Assembly: GCA_021776685.1 (NCBI GenBank)
Contig: JAJFFJ010000018.1
Coordinates: 1-64,000, forward strand
Direction: 5' to 3'
From: Alphaproteobacteria bacterium
GTDB taxonomy: Bacteria > Pseudomonadota > Alphaproteobacteria > Bin65
DNA: 64,000 bases
Of this stretch, positions 48,321 through 58,398 are shown one piece after another. The translations under genes were made by a program, and so were the position numbers. Positions within the stretch are counted from its first letter, which is position 1; the number at the start of each line of letters is the position of its first letter. The notes below the pieces were generated by a model. That model made no database searches, was not told where the DNA came from, and saw nothing but the letters and a program-made list of their open reading frames with translations.

Positions 48321-49550
48321 ATGGCCTTGATTGATTACGAAGCCCGGTTTGCCGAGGCAATTGCATCTGTGAAGGCGGAAGGGCGGTATCGCGTTTTCGC
48401 TGACCTTGAACGCGTGCAGGGCGCCTTCCCCCAGGCCGTCCGCCATTTGGACGATGGCGGGACCGAAGAAGTCACTGTCTGGTGCTCCAACGACTACCTG
48501 GGCATGGGTCAGCACCCTGAGGTGCTGGCGGCCATGCACGAGGCAATCGACCGGGTAGGCGCAGGGGCAGGGGGCACCCGAAACATTTCTGGCACCAGTC
48601 ATGTCCACGTATTGCTGGAACGGGAACTGGCGGACCTGCACGGCAAAGATGCCGCGCTGCTTTTCACGTCCGGCTACAATTCCAATGAAGCCGCGATCTC
48701 CACCATCCTGAAAGCGCTGCCTGGCTGTACGGTCCTGTCGGACGAGCTCAATCACGCGTCGATGATTCACGGCATCCGGTCGAGCGGATCGGCGAAATAT
48801 ATCTTTCGGCACAACGATCTGGCCCATCTCGAAGAGCTGCTTCAATCGCTGCCTCACGATGCGCCAAAGATGATCGCCTTCGAGTCGGTTTATTCCATGG
48901 ATGGCGATATTGCGCCGATCGCCGCGATCTGTGATCTGGCAGACCGCTACGGCGCCATGACCTATCTGGACGAAGTTCATGCGGTGGGGATGTATGGGCC
49001 TCGTGGCGGCGGAATTGCCGAGCGTGACGGCCTGATGGATCGCCTCACCGTAATCGAAGGCACGCTGGCAAAAGCCTTCGGTGTCGTCGGCGGCTATATC
49101 ACCGGTTCCACCAACCTGATCGATGTGGTGCGCAGTTTTGCGTCAGCTTTTATCTTTACCACCGCAATTCCGCCCCACGTGGCCGCAGGGGCCCTGGCCA
49201 GCGTTCGGCACCTGAAGGAGAGCCATGCAGAGCGCCAGGGGCAGCAGCATCGCGCCGCGACCCTCAAGCGCCGTCTGGCTGCCGCCGGTATTGCAACGAT
49301 CCAGAGCGAGAGTCATATCGTGCCGGTAATGGTCGGCGATCCTGTCTTGTGCAAGGCAGCCAGCGACCGCTTGCTGGACGTACACCGCATCTACGTGCAG
49401 CCGATCAACTACCCCACGGTGCCGCGCGGGACGGAGCGTTTGCGCTTCACGCCGGGGCCGTTGCACACCGATGCACATATGGATCATCTGATTGCGGCTC
49501 TGGGGGAAGTCTGGGCGAGCCTCAAAATCGCCTATCCCGCCGCCGCCTGA
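48321..49550 (+). CDS. hemA: 5-aminolevulinate synthase
   Basis: Pyridoxal-phosphate enzyme condensing glycine and succinyl-CoA, the first haem step in alphaproteobacteria. 409 residues; start ATG 48321 after GGAG. It has [48 protein letters not shown] and the PLP Lys K251 in [14 protein letters not shown]. These favour ALAS over the related ketobutyrate ligase. The longer upstream open frame was rejected because it overlaps the VOC gene. It may stand alone, as the cyclase begins 93 bases later. Confidence 0.93.
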   Translation: MALIDYEARFAEAIASVKAEGRYRVFADLERVQGAFPQAVRHLDDGGTEEVTVWCSNDYLGMGQHPEVLAAMHEAIDRVGAGAGGTRNISGTSHVHVLLERELADLHGKDAALLFTSGYNSNEAAISTILKALPGCTVLSDELNHASMIHGIRSSGSAKYIFRHNDLAHLEELLQSLPHDAPKMIAFESVYSMDGDIAPIAAICDLADRYGAMTYLDEVHAVGMYGPRGGGIAERDGLMDRLTVIEGTLAKAFGVVGGYITGSTNLIDVVRSFASAFIFTTAIPPHVAAGALASVRHLKESHAERQGQQHRAATLKRRLAAAGIATIQSESHIVPVMVGDPVLCKAASDRLLDVHRIYVQPINYPTVPRGTERLRFTPGPLHTDAHMDHLIAALGEVWASLKIAYPAAA

Positions 49551-49643
49551 GTGCCTCCCGAGACCTGCTTGCACCATCTGCCGGGCAGCCGTTAGGCTCA
49601 CCTTTGTTTCGAGCACCATGTTCCGGGCTTCGCGGGCGAATTC

Positions 49644-51866
49644 ATGTCAACACGACTTCAGCGCTGGATTTCGCGCGTTGTGCCCCTGCTGCTGCTGTTC
49701 GGCATGGTGGCGCTCCGGGCCGTGGACCCCTGGGTCATGGAGCAACTGCGCAACATCGTTTTCGACACCTATCAGAATATAAAGCCCCGAAGCCACGACC
49801 CGGCAAAGTCGCCGGTTCGTATTGTCGACATTGATGACGAGTCCTTGAGGCGGCTGGGCCAATGGCCGTGGCCCAGGACGATTATGGCGCGGTTGGTGCA
49901 GCGGTTGCACGAGGGCGGCGCAATCGTGGTTGCCTTCGACATCATTTTTGCCGAACCGGACAGGCTGTCGCCACGACAGGCGCTCAAGACATGGCCGGAT
50001 GTGCCAGAGCTGAAAGCGTTGCGCGACCGGGGCAATACTCTGCCGGACAATGACGAGATGCTGGCCAAGGCGATGCGCCGGGGTCGCACGGTTACCGCCT
50101 TCGCGCTGGTCAATCGCAAGACCAAGACATTGCCACAGGTAAAGACCGGATTTGGCTATGGAGGCTACAGTCCGCTGCCCTTCATCTATGCCTTCGACGG
50201 CGGCGTCTCGACCATCCCGGTGCTGACCTCCGCGGCGGCGGGCAACGGCGCCGCTAACTGGGTTCCCGACCGGGACCAGATCCTTCGTCGGGTGCCTACT
50301 GTGTTCCGGGTGGGTGAAACGATCTATCCGACCCTGTTTGCTGAAGTATTGCGGGTTGGCGTGGGCGCGGGCGGCTACAAGATTCGCACGACCGCGGCCA
50401 GCGGAGATACGACCGGTGGCGCAAAGACCGGGATCACGGCACTGCAGATCGGCAATGCCTCCGTGCCCACGGATGCAAATGGCCGGATGCTGCTGTATTT
50501 CGCGCCCCATGACCGGAGCCGCTACATCCCGGCCTGGCGGATTTTGGCTGGTGAAATACCCGCGAACCAGATCAAGGGACGGGTCTTCCTCATCGGGACC
50601 AGTGCTGCGGGCCTGCGCGATATTCGCGCCACACCCTTGAGTACCAGCGTCCCGGGCGTAGAGGCGCACGCCCAGGCCATCGAGCAGGTCATCACCGGTG
50701 TCTACCTGCTGCGCCCGGACTTTGCCGACGGAATCGAAATTGTGGTGCTGTTCCTGGCCGGTCTGGGGATCATCCTGTTGTTACCCAAGCTGGGCGCATG
50801 GATGGCCATGGCGATCTTCTTTCCCATTGTCCTGCTGCTGGCATGGGGAGGATGGTATCTGTTCGACCAGTACAGGCTTGTGCTCGACGGTATCTATCCC
50901 GCCGTGGGCGTGCTGGTGGTTTTTCTGTCGATGACCCTGGCGAACTTCCTGATGGCGGAGCGGCAGCGAAACCAGATCCGCAATGCGTTCAGCCATTATC
51001 TATCTCCGGATCTGGTCAAGCGGCTGGCGGATCAGCCCGGGCAACTGCGCCTGGGCGGCGAATCCCGGCGCATGAGCATCCTGTTTTCCGACGTGCGCAA
51101 TTTCACCAATATCTCGGAAAAGCTGGATGCCGAAGCGTTGGCCCAGTTCATGAACCGCTATCTGACAAAGATGACGGATGCGATTCTGCGCCATGGCGGT
51201 ACGGTCGATAAGTATATCGGCGACGCCATCATGGCTTTCTGGAACGCGCCTTTGGTGGACGATGACCATCCGTCTAATGCGTGCAAGGCGGCGCTGGCCA
51301 TGATCGAGGGGCTGGAGCAGGTAAATCAGGAGCTTAGAGCCCAGGAAGGCTGGCCACTGGAAGACGATATCCGCATCGGTATCGGCATCAACACCGGCCA
51401 TTGCAGCGTCGGCAATTTCGGCTCCGAGCAGCGCTTTGACTATTCCGTGCTGGGGGATGATGTAAACGTGGCGGCGCGTCTGGAAGGACTCTCCAAGACC
51501 TATGGTGTTTCAACCTTGATTGGCGAGGAGACGAGGGCGGCGACATCTGAATTTGCTGCAGTCGAGCTGGACCTCGTCCGGGTCAAAGGCCGTGCAGCCG
51601 CCAGCCGTATTTACCTGCTTGCGGGAGGTGAGGATTACGCGCAATCCCGGGAATTTACCGAATGGAACGATCGGCAGAAGTCGATGCTTTCGGCGTACCG
51701 GGGGCAGGACTGGAGCAAGTGCAAGGCAGCAATCGCGGCCTGCCGTGAGGCTTCCAATGGCCGGATTGACGGATATTATCGTTTGATCGAAGCCCGCATG
51801 GATGGTTTCATGGCTGAACCACCGCCGTCCGACTGGGATGGTGTTCATGTGGCAATGACAAAATAA
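49644..51866 (+). CDS. CHASE2-domain adenylate cyclase
   Basis: Transmembrane class III cyclase, 740 residues: a first helix (about 12-28), a periplasmic CHASE2 sensor domain (about 50-355, with VDIDDESLRRLGQWPWPR and GAIVVAFDIIFAEPDR), three helices (about 360-445) and a C-terminal cyclase domain. Metal Asp D483 and D527, Lys K523 and Asp D599 (adenine-specifying positions) and the transition-state N608/R612 are all present, so it should make cAMP. What CHASE2 senses is unknown. The next gene starts 76 bases on. Confidence 0.93.
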   Translation: MSTRLQRWISRVVPLLLLFGMVALRAVDPWVMEQLRNIVFDTYQNIKPRSHDPAKSPVRIVDIDDESLRRLGQWPWPRTIMARLVQRLHEGGAIVVAFDIIFAEPDRLSPRQALKTWPDVPELKALRDRGNTLPDNDEMLAKAMRRGRTVTAFALVNRKTKTLPQVKTGFGYGGYSPLPFIYAFDGGVSTIPVLTSAAAGNGAANWVPDRDQILRRVPTVFRVGETIYPTLFAEVLRVGVGAGGYKIRTTAASGDTTGGAKTGITALQIGNASVPTDANGRMLLYFAPHDRSRYIPAWRILAGEIPANQIKGRVFLIGTSAAGLRDIRATPLSTSVPGVEAHAQAIEQVITGVYLLRPDFADGIEIVVLFLAGLGIILLLPKLGAWMAMAIFFPIVLLLAWGGWYLFDQYRLVLDGIYPAVGVLVVFLSMTLANFLMAERQRNQIRNAFSHYLSPDLVKRLADQPGQLRLGGESRRMSILFSDVRNFTNISEKLDAEALAQFMNRYLTKMTDAILRHGGTVDKYIGDAIMAFWNAPLVDDDHPSNACKAALAMIEGLEQVNQELRAQEGWPLEDDIRIGIGINTGHCSVGNFGSEQRFDYSVLGDDVNVAARLEGLSKTYGVSTLIGEETRAATSEFAAVELDLVRVKGRAAASRIYLLAGGEDYAQSREFTEWNDRQKSMLSAYRGQDWSKCKAAIAACREASNGRIDGYYRLIEARMDGFMAEPPPSDWDGVHVAMTK

Positions 51867-51942
51867 GGCCTAAAGGCCTGAAAATACGGGAAATACTCCT
51901 GCTGCTGATAAACAAAAAATTGGCACAGGCGTCGGGGAGAAT

Positions 51943-53367
51943 ATGGATCGGTTTGGCACGAATCTGTCGTTGCTGGCGATATTCGTCTGTGCTCTGACAA
52001 GCGCGACGGCGTTTGCACAGACGACACTTGATCCTGCGCGAGAGAAACGCCGCGTACAGGAAGAACGGCGCAAGACCGGTGCGGTCCAGCGGGGCGTGAC
52101 CACATCCCAGTATCTGAACCGGTTAATGGGCCGAAAGGTGACCTATGAAGAGGTCCTGAAAAACCCGGACGACATTGACCTGAACCTTGCCTTTGCACGG
52201 ACACAGATACGTGCGGGCGACCTCAATGGCGCCTCTGCCACTCTGGAACGGGTGTTACTGATAAAGCCGGGTAATCTTGCCGTGCGCATCCTGTATGCGG
52301 TGATTCTGTACCGCCTGGATGCCCGAAATGACGCCGAGAGGGAAATCCGCAACATCCTGAAATATAGGCTGCGGCCTGGCGTTCGGGCTGAACTGACGGG
52401 GTATCTGGAGGATATTGCCTGGCGCAACAAGCGCACCCGGTGGGAGGCCCTGTTCCACACCAGCTACCAGTTTGAGACCAACCGGAACAGCGTGCCATCC
52501 GGCACCGTGCTGGCCTCGCCCGGAGGACCGGTACTCCTGAATGGGGAAAACCAGGCAACAGCGGACAGTGCCGTTCGCGGCCTGGTGCGTCTATCGCTGG
52601 AGCACAAGATCGGCGGGCACTTGGGTCACAAGCTTGTCGCCAGGGTGGGGCTTTACCATTCCGAGCAACTTCGGCTCGACCGCCTGACCCTCTCAGTTGC
52701 TGATTTCGAAGGCGGACTGGTGCTGGATCTGACGCCTGTGGAGCTGCGCATCCTGGCCTTTACGCAATATCTCCAACTGTCCCATGAACCGTTCCTGGTC
52801 AATGGCGGCGTAAAGGTGAAGGCCGATTGGTGGATTTCCAAGGAAACCACCTTGAGGAGCAGCGCAACTTTCGATTCCCAACATTTCAATGAACTGGAAG
52901 AAACCGTTGACCAGGCCCGGCGCACCGGCCCGCAGGTCAGTGGCACCTTTGCAGTTCGCCACAAGATTACCGCACGGCATATCGGCTCAGTCGGTCTGCT
53001 GGCGCTGCGAAAGACGGCCAACGCGAACTACTGGCGGTATTATGGCGCCGGTCTGTTCGCGCGGCACCAATGGTTCTTCGGACACGGCATGTATCTGCTG
53101 TCCACGGCTTCATGGACCTATCATATCCACGATGCGCCGCGGCTGACGGACAGCAGCCGGACCCGCTATCAGCATTTTCTGCGGTTTGGCACCAGCTTCG
53201 GTGTGCCGCTCGCGTCAATCGTCCGCGGGGGCGGTCTGCCGAAGGTGTTCCGCCCGGTCAATCTGTCAGTCGGCATGGGCTACGAACGGTCTTTCTCGAA
53301 TATCCGTAATTATCAGTATTCCAACTGGCGGTTCACATTGGGCCTGACGCGACGGTTTGCGTTTTAG
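51943..53367 (+). CDS. Slam-like TPR/beta-barrel outer-membrane protein
   Basis: 474 residues with a signal peptide (about 1-25, cleavage after TAFA), an N-terminal helical TPR-like part (about 60-160, LAFARTQIRAGDLNGASATL) and a C-terminal part of alternating aromatic strands ending in RRFAF, with the terminal Phe of outer-membrane barrels. This architecture resembles the surface lipoprotein assembly modifier (Slam, DUF560) family. Family membership is inferred from layout, not a search. It lies 46 bases before the FecR-domain gene. Confidence 0.65.
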   Translation: MDRFGTNLSLLAIFVCALTSATAFAQTTLDPAREKRRVQEERRKTGAVQRGVTTSQYLNRLMGRKVTYEEVLKNPDDIDLNLAFARTQIRAGDLNGASATLERVLLIKPGNLAVRILYAVILYRLDARNDAEREIRNILKYRLRPGVRAELTGYLEDIAWRNKRTRWEALFHTSYQFETNRNSVPSGTVLASPGGPVLLNGENQATADSAVRGLVRLSLEHKIGGHLGHKLVARVGLYHSEQLRLDRLTLSVADFEGGLVLDLTPVELRILAFTQYLQLSHEPFLVNGGVKVKADWWISKETTLRSSATFDSQHFNELEETVDQARRTGPQVSGTFAVRHKITARHIGSVGLLALRKTANANYWRYYGAGLFARHQWFFGHGMYLLSTASWTYHIHDAPRLTDSSRTRYQHFLRFGTSFGVPLASIVRGGGLPKVFRPVNLSVGMGYERSFSNIRNYQYSNWRFTLGLTRRFAF

Positions 53368-53413
53368 CCGCGTATAGAGGGAAAGGTTCAGCCAAGGAGC
53401 TGGGAAAATCGTC

Positions 53414-54334
53414 ATGAAACCCAACAAAAACCTCGCCATTGCCGCCGCTGCAGTTATTGCCGGGCAATGCCTGGTGCCGACACTTGTCCATGCCGCCGGC
53501 GAGCGTGCAGGTGTCGCGGCGGCCGTGCGCGGCTCTGTCAAACAGGTTTCTTTCAAGACGCCCACCGCCAAGATCGGGCGCGTTGTTTCGAGCGGCGACA
53601 CCATACGCCTGGGTGACCGCATCAATACGGGGTCAAAGTCAGGCCTGCAGATCATGCTGTTGGACCAGACGGTCTTCACCATCGGTCCCAATGCCTCGAT
53701 GGTCATCGACAAGTTCGTCTACAATCCAAAGTCGCCCAGTCGCGGTACCCTGCAGGCGCGTATTTTGAAGGGCACCTTTCGCTTCGTGTCGGGGAAGATC
53801 GCTCACAAGAACCCGAATGGTGTGAAGCTCAAGCTCAAGGTCGCCACGCTGTCGATCCGGGGCACCAACGTGGTTGGGCAGACCGGCGGCAAGGCTGACG
53901 TCGTGATCCTTTCCGGTACAGGCAACAACAACAATGGCGGCTCTCCCACCAGCGCCATCCAGATATCAGCGGGCGGTTTCAAGGTCGTGATTACATCGAC
54001 CGGCTATGGCGCGATCATTTTTGATAATGGCTCAGGGCCGGTGACCCAGTATTTCAGCGGCGCCGCGTTTGCCGCAATCCTTGCTGCGCTGGGAATCCAG
54101 CCTCCACCGCCCCCAGGTGGGGGAGGCGGCAATGGACAGCCGGTCGATATCACAACCGCCATCATCATCAGCTTTACCGGGCAGGGCATCGGAGCCGGCA
54201 TTCTGAGCATCCGGATTGGCAGTCAGGTCTTTACCTTCACCACCACCGCCCAGCCGCCCACCGTCCTGCCCCCGCATATTCCGCCACCGGCGCCCCCACC
54301 TTCGGGCGGCGGGTACTACGGGTCCCCGTTGTGA
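53414..54334 (+). CDS. Secreted FecR-domain protein
   Basis: 306 residues with a signal peptide (about 1-28, IAAAAVIAGQCLVPTLVHAA) and a FecR domain (about 40-155) with SSGDTIRLGDRINTGSKSGL and LLDQTVFTIGPNASMVIDKF. A Gly/Asn stretch follows, then two low-complexity linkers, PPPPPGGGGGNGQP and a Pro-rich tail ending GGGYYGSPL. It lacks the inner-membrane helix of FecR itself, so it is periplasmic or exported. ATG follows AAGGAG. It lies with the cyclase and barrel genes. Confidence 0.85.
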   Translation: MKPNKNLAIAAAAVIAGQCLVPTLVHAAGERAGVAAAVRGSVKQVSFKTPTAKIGRVVSSGDTIRLGDRINTGSKSGLQIMLLDQTVFTIGPNASMVIDKFVYNPKSPSRGTLQARILKGTFRFVSGKIAHKNPNGVKLKLKVATLSIRGTNVVGQTGGKADVVILSGTGNNNNGGSPTSAIQISAGGFKVVITSTGYGAIIFDNGSGPVTQYFSGAAFAAILAALGIQPPPPPGGGGGNGQPVDITTAIIISFTGQGIGAGILSIRIGSQVFTFTTTAQPPTVLPPHIPPPAPPPSGGGYYGSPL

Positions 54335-54400
54335 TTGCCGACCTGTTGACGCAAAAGTAGCGTGCTTGTGACACGGCAACCTGTAGACATTCCGGTGGTC

Positions 54401-54414
54401 AGGGCCTAGGCCCT
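54401..54414. promoter_or_regulatory. Perfect palindrome before ccmF
   Basis: AGGGCCTAGGCCCT is a 14-bp perfect palindrome in the 116-base gap between the FecR gene and ccmF. It could be an operator or a short GC-rich hairpin separating the two transcripts; no U tract follows. Confidence 0.35.
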
Positions 54415-54450
54415 AGGCTGGATTGACAGCTCGGCCGGAAGGTCGCTTGG

Positions 54451-56442
54451 ATGATCGCCGAAATAGGCCATTTTGCCCTGTTACTGGCGCTCGCGGTTGC
54501 GGTGTTGCAATCGGGCGCAGCGCTCGCGGGTGCTCATCGCAGGGACGCGAGCCTGATGGCCGTGGGCCGCACCGCCGCGGGCCTGCAGTTTCTGCTGATC
54601 GGCTTGTCATTCGGCTGTCTGGTTCACGCCTATCTCGTTTCCGATTTCTCGGTCGCGAATGTAGAAGCGAACTCTTCCACCGCCAAACCGCTGCTCTACA
54701 AGCTGACGGGCGCATGGGGAAACCACGAAGGCTCGATGCTTTTGTGGAGCACTGTCCTCGCCCTGTTCGGTGCCTGTGTGGCGTTTTTTGGTGGGAATTT
54801 GCCGTCGGGATTGCGTAGTAGGGTACTGGGAATCCAGGGCCTGCTGTGTATTGCTTTTTTGCTGTTCATCGCCCTGACATCAAATCCATTCGAGCGCATT
54901 GTGCCCGCGCCGATAGAGGGCAGGGGCCTGAACCCAATCCTTCAGGACCCCGGGCTCGCCTTCCATCCGCCGCTTCTCTATCTCGGCTATGTGGGCTTTT
55001 CTGTCACCTTCTCGTTCGCCATCGCGGCACTGCTGGAAGGCAAGGTAGACGCGGCCTGGGCCCGGTGGGTGCGACCATGGGCATTGGCCGCCTGGGGATT
55101 TCTGACCCTTGGCATCGCGCTTGGCAGCTGGTGGGCCTATTACGAACTGGGTTGGGGCGGCTGGTGGTTCTGGGACCCGGTGGAGAACGCCTCTTTCATG
55201 CCTTGGCTGGTCGGCACCGCCCTGTTGCACAGCGCCATTGTCGTGGAAAAACGGGATGCCCTGAAAAGTTGGACGGTGCTGCTCGCCATCCTGGCCTTTT
55301 CACTCAGCCTGCTGGGCACGTTCCTGGTGCGCTCCGGGGTGCTGACTTCCGTCCATACATTTGCCAGCGACCCGGCTCGTGGCCTGTTTATCCTATTGAT
55401 CCTGGCCGTGACCATCGGCGGGGCGCTCACCCTTTATGCGGTGCGTGCCCCCAGCCTCAAGGGTGGCGGCCTGTTCCGTCCCGTCTCGCGGGAAGGGGCC
55501 ATGGTGCTGAACAATCTGCTGATGGCCACGGCGGCGGCCACAGTTCTGATGGGCACGCTCTACCCCCTCGTGCTTGATGCGCTCGGCGGCGGTCGGATTT
55601 CCGTAGGGCCACCCTATTTCAACGCGACATTCCTCCCGCTGATGACGCCGATGTTGCTAGCCATGGGCCTGGCAGGGTTCATGCCCTGGAAGCGGGGGGA
55701 TATGGCGATTGTCTGGTCGCGCATGCGACTGGTTTTTGCGGTGACTGTGGTCGCCCTTCTTCTCACATTGGCATTGTCGGATTGGTCGGATTTCAGGGCT
55801 GCGGTCGGCTTCGGCCTCGCTGCGTGGTTGATCTCCGGCACGTTGCTGGAGGTCGCCGAGCGCATTCGCCTGTTCCGCATTCCTCTGGGGCAAAGCCTCC
55901 GCCGGGCCGCCGGGTTGCCCCGATCGGCCTGGGGTATGACCATTGCCCATAGTGCGGCGGGCCTGATGGTTTTGGGCATCACAGCGTCATCTGCGTGGCA
56001 AACCGAGCGCATCACCTACATGAAGCCAGGGCAAACCCTGAAGGTGGCGCACTATCAGGTGAAATTTGTCGGCGTTCGTCAGGTGCGCGGTCCCAACTAT
56101 GTTGCCCGTCAAGGCCGCTTCGAAGCCTGGCGCAGCGGCAGCCTCGTGACCGTGCTGGAGGCCGAAAAGAGGGTCTTTCCCCGCGAGCGCCAGACCACCA
56201 CAGAGGCAGCCATCCATGGGACCTTGCGCGGTGATCTCTACGTGGTGCTGGGTGACCCTGACAAGCAGGGCGGCTGGGCCGTGCGCATGTATTTCAATCC
56301 CCTGGTGGCTTGGATCTGGATTGGCGCCATTCTGATGTTCGTCGGCGCCGGCGTATCTCTGACTGACCGGCGCCATCGCGTCGGCGCGCCGCGCCCATCA
56401 CCGGCGCCGGCCCCTGCAGCCCCGGCGGTCCAGGACGCGTAA
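54451..56442 (+). CDS. ccmF: Cytochrome c-type biogenesis protein CcmF (haem lyase)
   Basis: Inner-membrane subunit that attaches haem to apocytochrome c. 663 residues, about 15 helices, with the haem-handling WWD motif in LGWGGWWFWDPVENASFMPW (about residues 233-252), upstream HEGSMLLW and FHPPLLYLGYVGF. Length is normal. The ATG overlaps no other gene; its stop overlaps the ccmG start by one base. ccmE and ccmH, usual partners on either side, are absent. Confidence 0.96.
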   Translation: MIAEIGHFALLLALAVAVLQSGAALAGAHRRDASLMAVGRTAAGLQFLLIGLSFGCLVHAYLVSDFSVANVEANSSTAKPLLYKLTGAWGNHEGSMLLWSTVLALFGACVAFFGGNLPSGLRSRVLGIQGLLCIAFLLFIALTSNPFERIVPAPIEGRGLNPILQDPGLAFHPPLLYLGYVGFSVTFSFAIAALLEGKVDAAWARWVRPWALAAWGFLTLGIALGSWWAYYELGWGGWWFWDPVENASFMPWLVGTALLHSAIVVEKRDALKSWTVLLAILAFSLSLLGTFLVRSGVLTSVHTFASDPARGLFILLILAVTIGGALTLYAVRAPSLKGGGLFRPVSREGAMVLNNLLMATAAATVLMGTLYPLVLDALGGGRISVGPPYFNATFLPLMTPMLLAMGLAGFMPWKRGDMAIVWSRMRLVFAVTVVALLLTLALSDWSDFRAAVGFGLAAWLISGTLLEVAERIRLFRIPLGQSLRRAAGLPRSAWGMTIAHSAAGLMVLGITASSAWQTERITYMKPGQTLKVAHYQVKFVGVRQVRGPNYVARQGRFEAWRSGSLVTVLEAEKRVFPRERQTTTEAAIHGTLRGDLYVVLGDPDKQGGWAVRMYFNPLVAWIWIGAILMFVGAGVSLTDRRHRVGAPRPSPAPAPAAPAVQDA

Positions 56443-56996
56443 TGGCCGGGCAATCCTCTCAGGTCAGGTTGGTTTTTTTCCTGCCGGTGCTGGTGTTTGC
56501 CTTTATCGCCGGCATCGCCGCGGTGTTTATGCTGTCCGGGAAGGACCCCCGGCAGGTGCAAAGCAACCTGATTGGCAAGCCTTCGCCGCCATTCGTGCTG
56601 GCTTCTTTGCCGGGCCACGGAAATGGCTTTGCCCGCAAAGATTTGGACGGCCAGGTGACTGTGGTCAACTTCTTTGCCTCCTGGTGCACGCCCTGCCTGA
56701 TTGAGCATCCCTTTCTGATGAAGCTGCGATCCATGCCCGGCTTTCGGCTTGTGGGCATCAACTACAAGGACAAGCCTGAGGCGGCGGCGGCCTGGCTCAA
56801 ACAGCATGGCAATCCCTATGCCCGCATCGGCGTCGACCGAGCGGGACGCACCGGGATCGATTGGGGGCTGTCAGGGGTGCCGGAAACTTTTGTCGTGGAT
56901 CGTCGGGGCGTGATCCGGTTTCAGCATATCGGTCCGCTTACGCCAACCGTCATCAAAGATAAACTAATGCCTGCGATTCGCAGTGTAACTAATTGA
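56442..56996 (+). CDS. ccmG: Cytochrome c biogenesis thiol:disulfide oxidoreductase (DsbE)
   Basis: Periplasmic thioredoxin-fold reductant for the haem-binding cysteines of apocytochrome c. 184 residues: membrane anchor (about 9-31), active site W81-C82-T-P-C85, GLSGVPETFVVDRRGVIRFQHIG with the cis-Pro loop. ATG overlaps the ccmF stop (TAATG). It converges with the MFS gene 18 bases on, so the ccm run ends here. Confidence 0.95.
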   Translation: MAGQSSQVRLVFFLPVLVFAFIAGIAAVFMLSGKDPRQVQSNLIGKPSPPFVLASLPGHGNGFARKDLDGQVTVVNFFASWCTPCLIEHPFLMKLRSMPGFRLVGINYKDKPEAAAAWLKQHGNPYARIGVDRAGRTGIDWGLSGVPETFVVDRRGVIRFQHIGPLTPTVIKDKLMPAIRSVTN

Positions 56997-57014
56997 TTTT
57001 AAGGTATTTGTTCT

Positions 57015-58259
57015 TCATGCAGGGGCGAGTCTTCCGCGCCCTCGAAAGCGCATCGTGAGGAACCAGATAGCGATGGACAGGTTGAGCAGGTTCCAGGCAA
57101 TGCCGTTCACAAAGGCCATTTCGTAGCTGCCGGTCCAGTCATAGATGCGGCCGGACATCCACCCGCCAAAGGCCATGCCGACAATCGTGGCCGTTACGGC
57201 CAGGCCAATCCGCCAACCAGCTTCCCGCGCCGGAAAAATCTCCCTGACGATCATGGCATAGCTGGGGACGATGCCACCCTGGGCCAGACCGAACAGCGCC
57301 GACACCACGTAAAGCCCTGTGAGCGAATCGAAGGGCAAATAAAGCAGCAGCGCCATGCATTGAAGGGTTGAACCCAGGATCAATGTGCCAACGCCTCCGA
57401 TCCGGTCGGCTATTGCGCCAGATGCCAGACGGCTGACGACTCCCAGGCCGAGCATGATCGCCAGCAGTTCAGCACCCACCACGGGCCCGAATCCCAAATC
57501 GGCGCTGTAGGCGACGATGTGCACCTGTGGCATCGACATGGCGACACAGCAGGCCACGCCGGCAACAATCAAAAGGGTCTGGATGGTCGCGGGCGAGGCC
57601 GGCGTGCCGCTGACAATACGGTGGGCAGCGACGGGCGCATCACTCTGGTCGACAACCGGCCGTCTGCGCAGCAACAGCGACAGCGGCAGCATGGTGCACA
57701 GACAGACGAGACCGATCCAGACATGCGCCTCCCGCCAGGTGGCGCCGTCGATCCAGTATTGCACGATAGGCGGCCACACTGTGCCGGCCACATAGTTGCC
57801 ACTGGCCACAATGGCCACGGCAATCCCCCGCCGTCGCACAAACCAGTGGGAAATATCCGCGACCATGGGTGCGAAAGTGGCGGAACTGCCAAGCATCCCG
57901 ACCAACAGGGCCTGACACAGCACCACCTGCCACAAACTGTCGGCATAGGATGACAGAACATAGCCTGCGCACAGCGCCACCCCCCCGATCGCCACCGGCA
58001 ACGCGACCCCAAACCGGTCGACGACCCGCCCCATGATCAGACCACCCACGGCAAATCCAAGCATCGTTGCCGCATAGGGGATCGATGCGTCACCGCGATC
58101 TATCTGGAATTCAGCACCAATTACCGGCAGCACGACCACGCTGGACCATAGACCAACGCCGCCAATGGCTGCGGCAAGCAGCGAGACCAGCAATCGCCAC
58201 CAGGAATAGGCGCTGTCAGGCGCGGTTGCGCCGTCGGTGCGGGGCGTAACACCCGACAT
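57015..58259 (-). CDS. Major facilitator superfamily transporter
   Basis: 414 residues with twelve predicted helices and the MFS loop motif GRVVDRFGVALPVAIGGVAL between helices 2 and 3, with a second copy RLASGAIADRIGGVGTLILG in the C-terminal half. The layout resembles the monocarboxylate/oxalate-formate group, but the substrate cannot be assigned. GTG/ATG context: ATG 58259 is preceded by GGAAAT. It stands alone between ccmG and the adhesin gene. Confidence 0.88.
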   Translation of the reverse strand: MSGVTPRTDGATAPDSAYSWWRLLVSLLAAAIGGVGLWSSVVVLPVIGAEFQIDRGDASIPYAATMLGFAVGGLIMGRVVDRFGVALPVAIGGVALCAGYVLSSYADSLWQVVLCQALLVGMLGSSATFAPMVADISHWFVRRRGIAVAIVASGNYVAGTVWPPIVQYWIDGATWREAHVWIGLVCLCTMLPLSLLLRRRPVVDQSDAPVAAHRIVSGTPASPATIQTLLIVAGVACCVAMSMPQVHIVAYSADLGFGPVVGAELLAIMLGLGVVSRLASGAIADRIGGVGTLILGSTLQCMALLLYLPFDSLTGLYVVSALFGLAQGGIVPSYAMIVREIFPAREAGWRIGLAVTATIVGMAFGGWMSGRIYDWTGSYEMAFVNGIAWNLLNLSIAIWFLTMRFRGRGRLAPA

Positions 58260-58398
58260 GGATATTTCCTATCGGTAGCAGATTGAAGGCCAAGTCACCT
58301 AAGGCCCCGTCCCGCGTCAGGTCAATGGCGGGATAATGATTGCTGGATCATTCGACTCCTGATCCTGGCTTACAATTCTTGTCATCGGAAGGAGAGCG

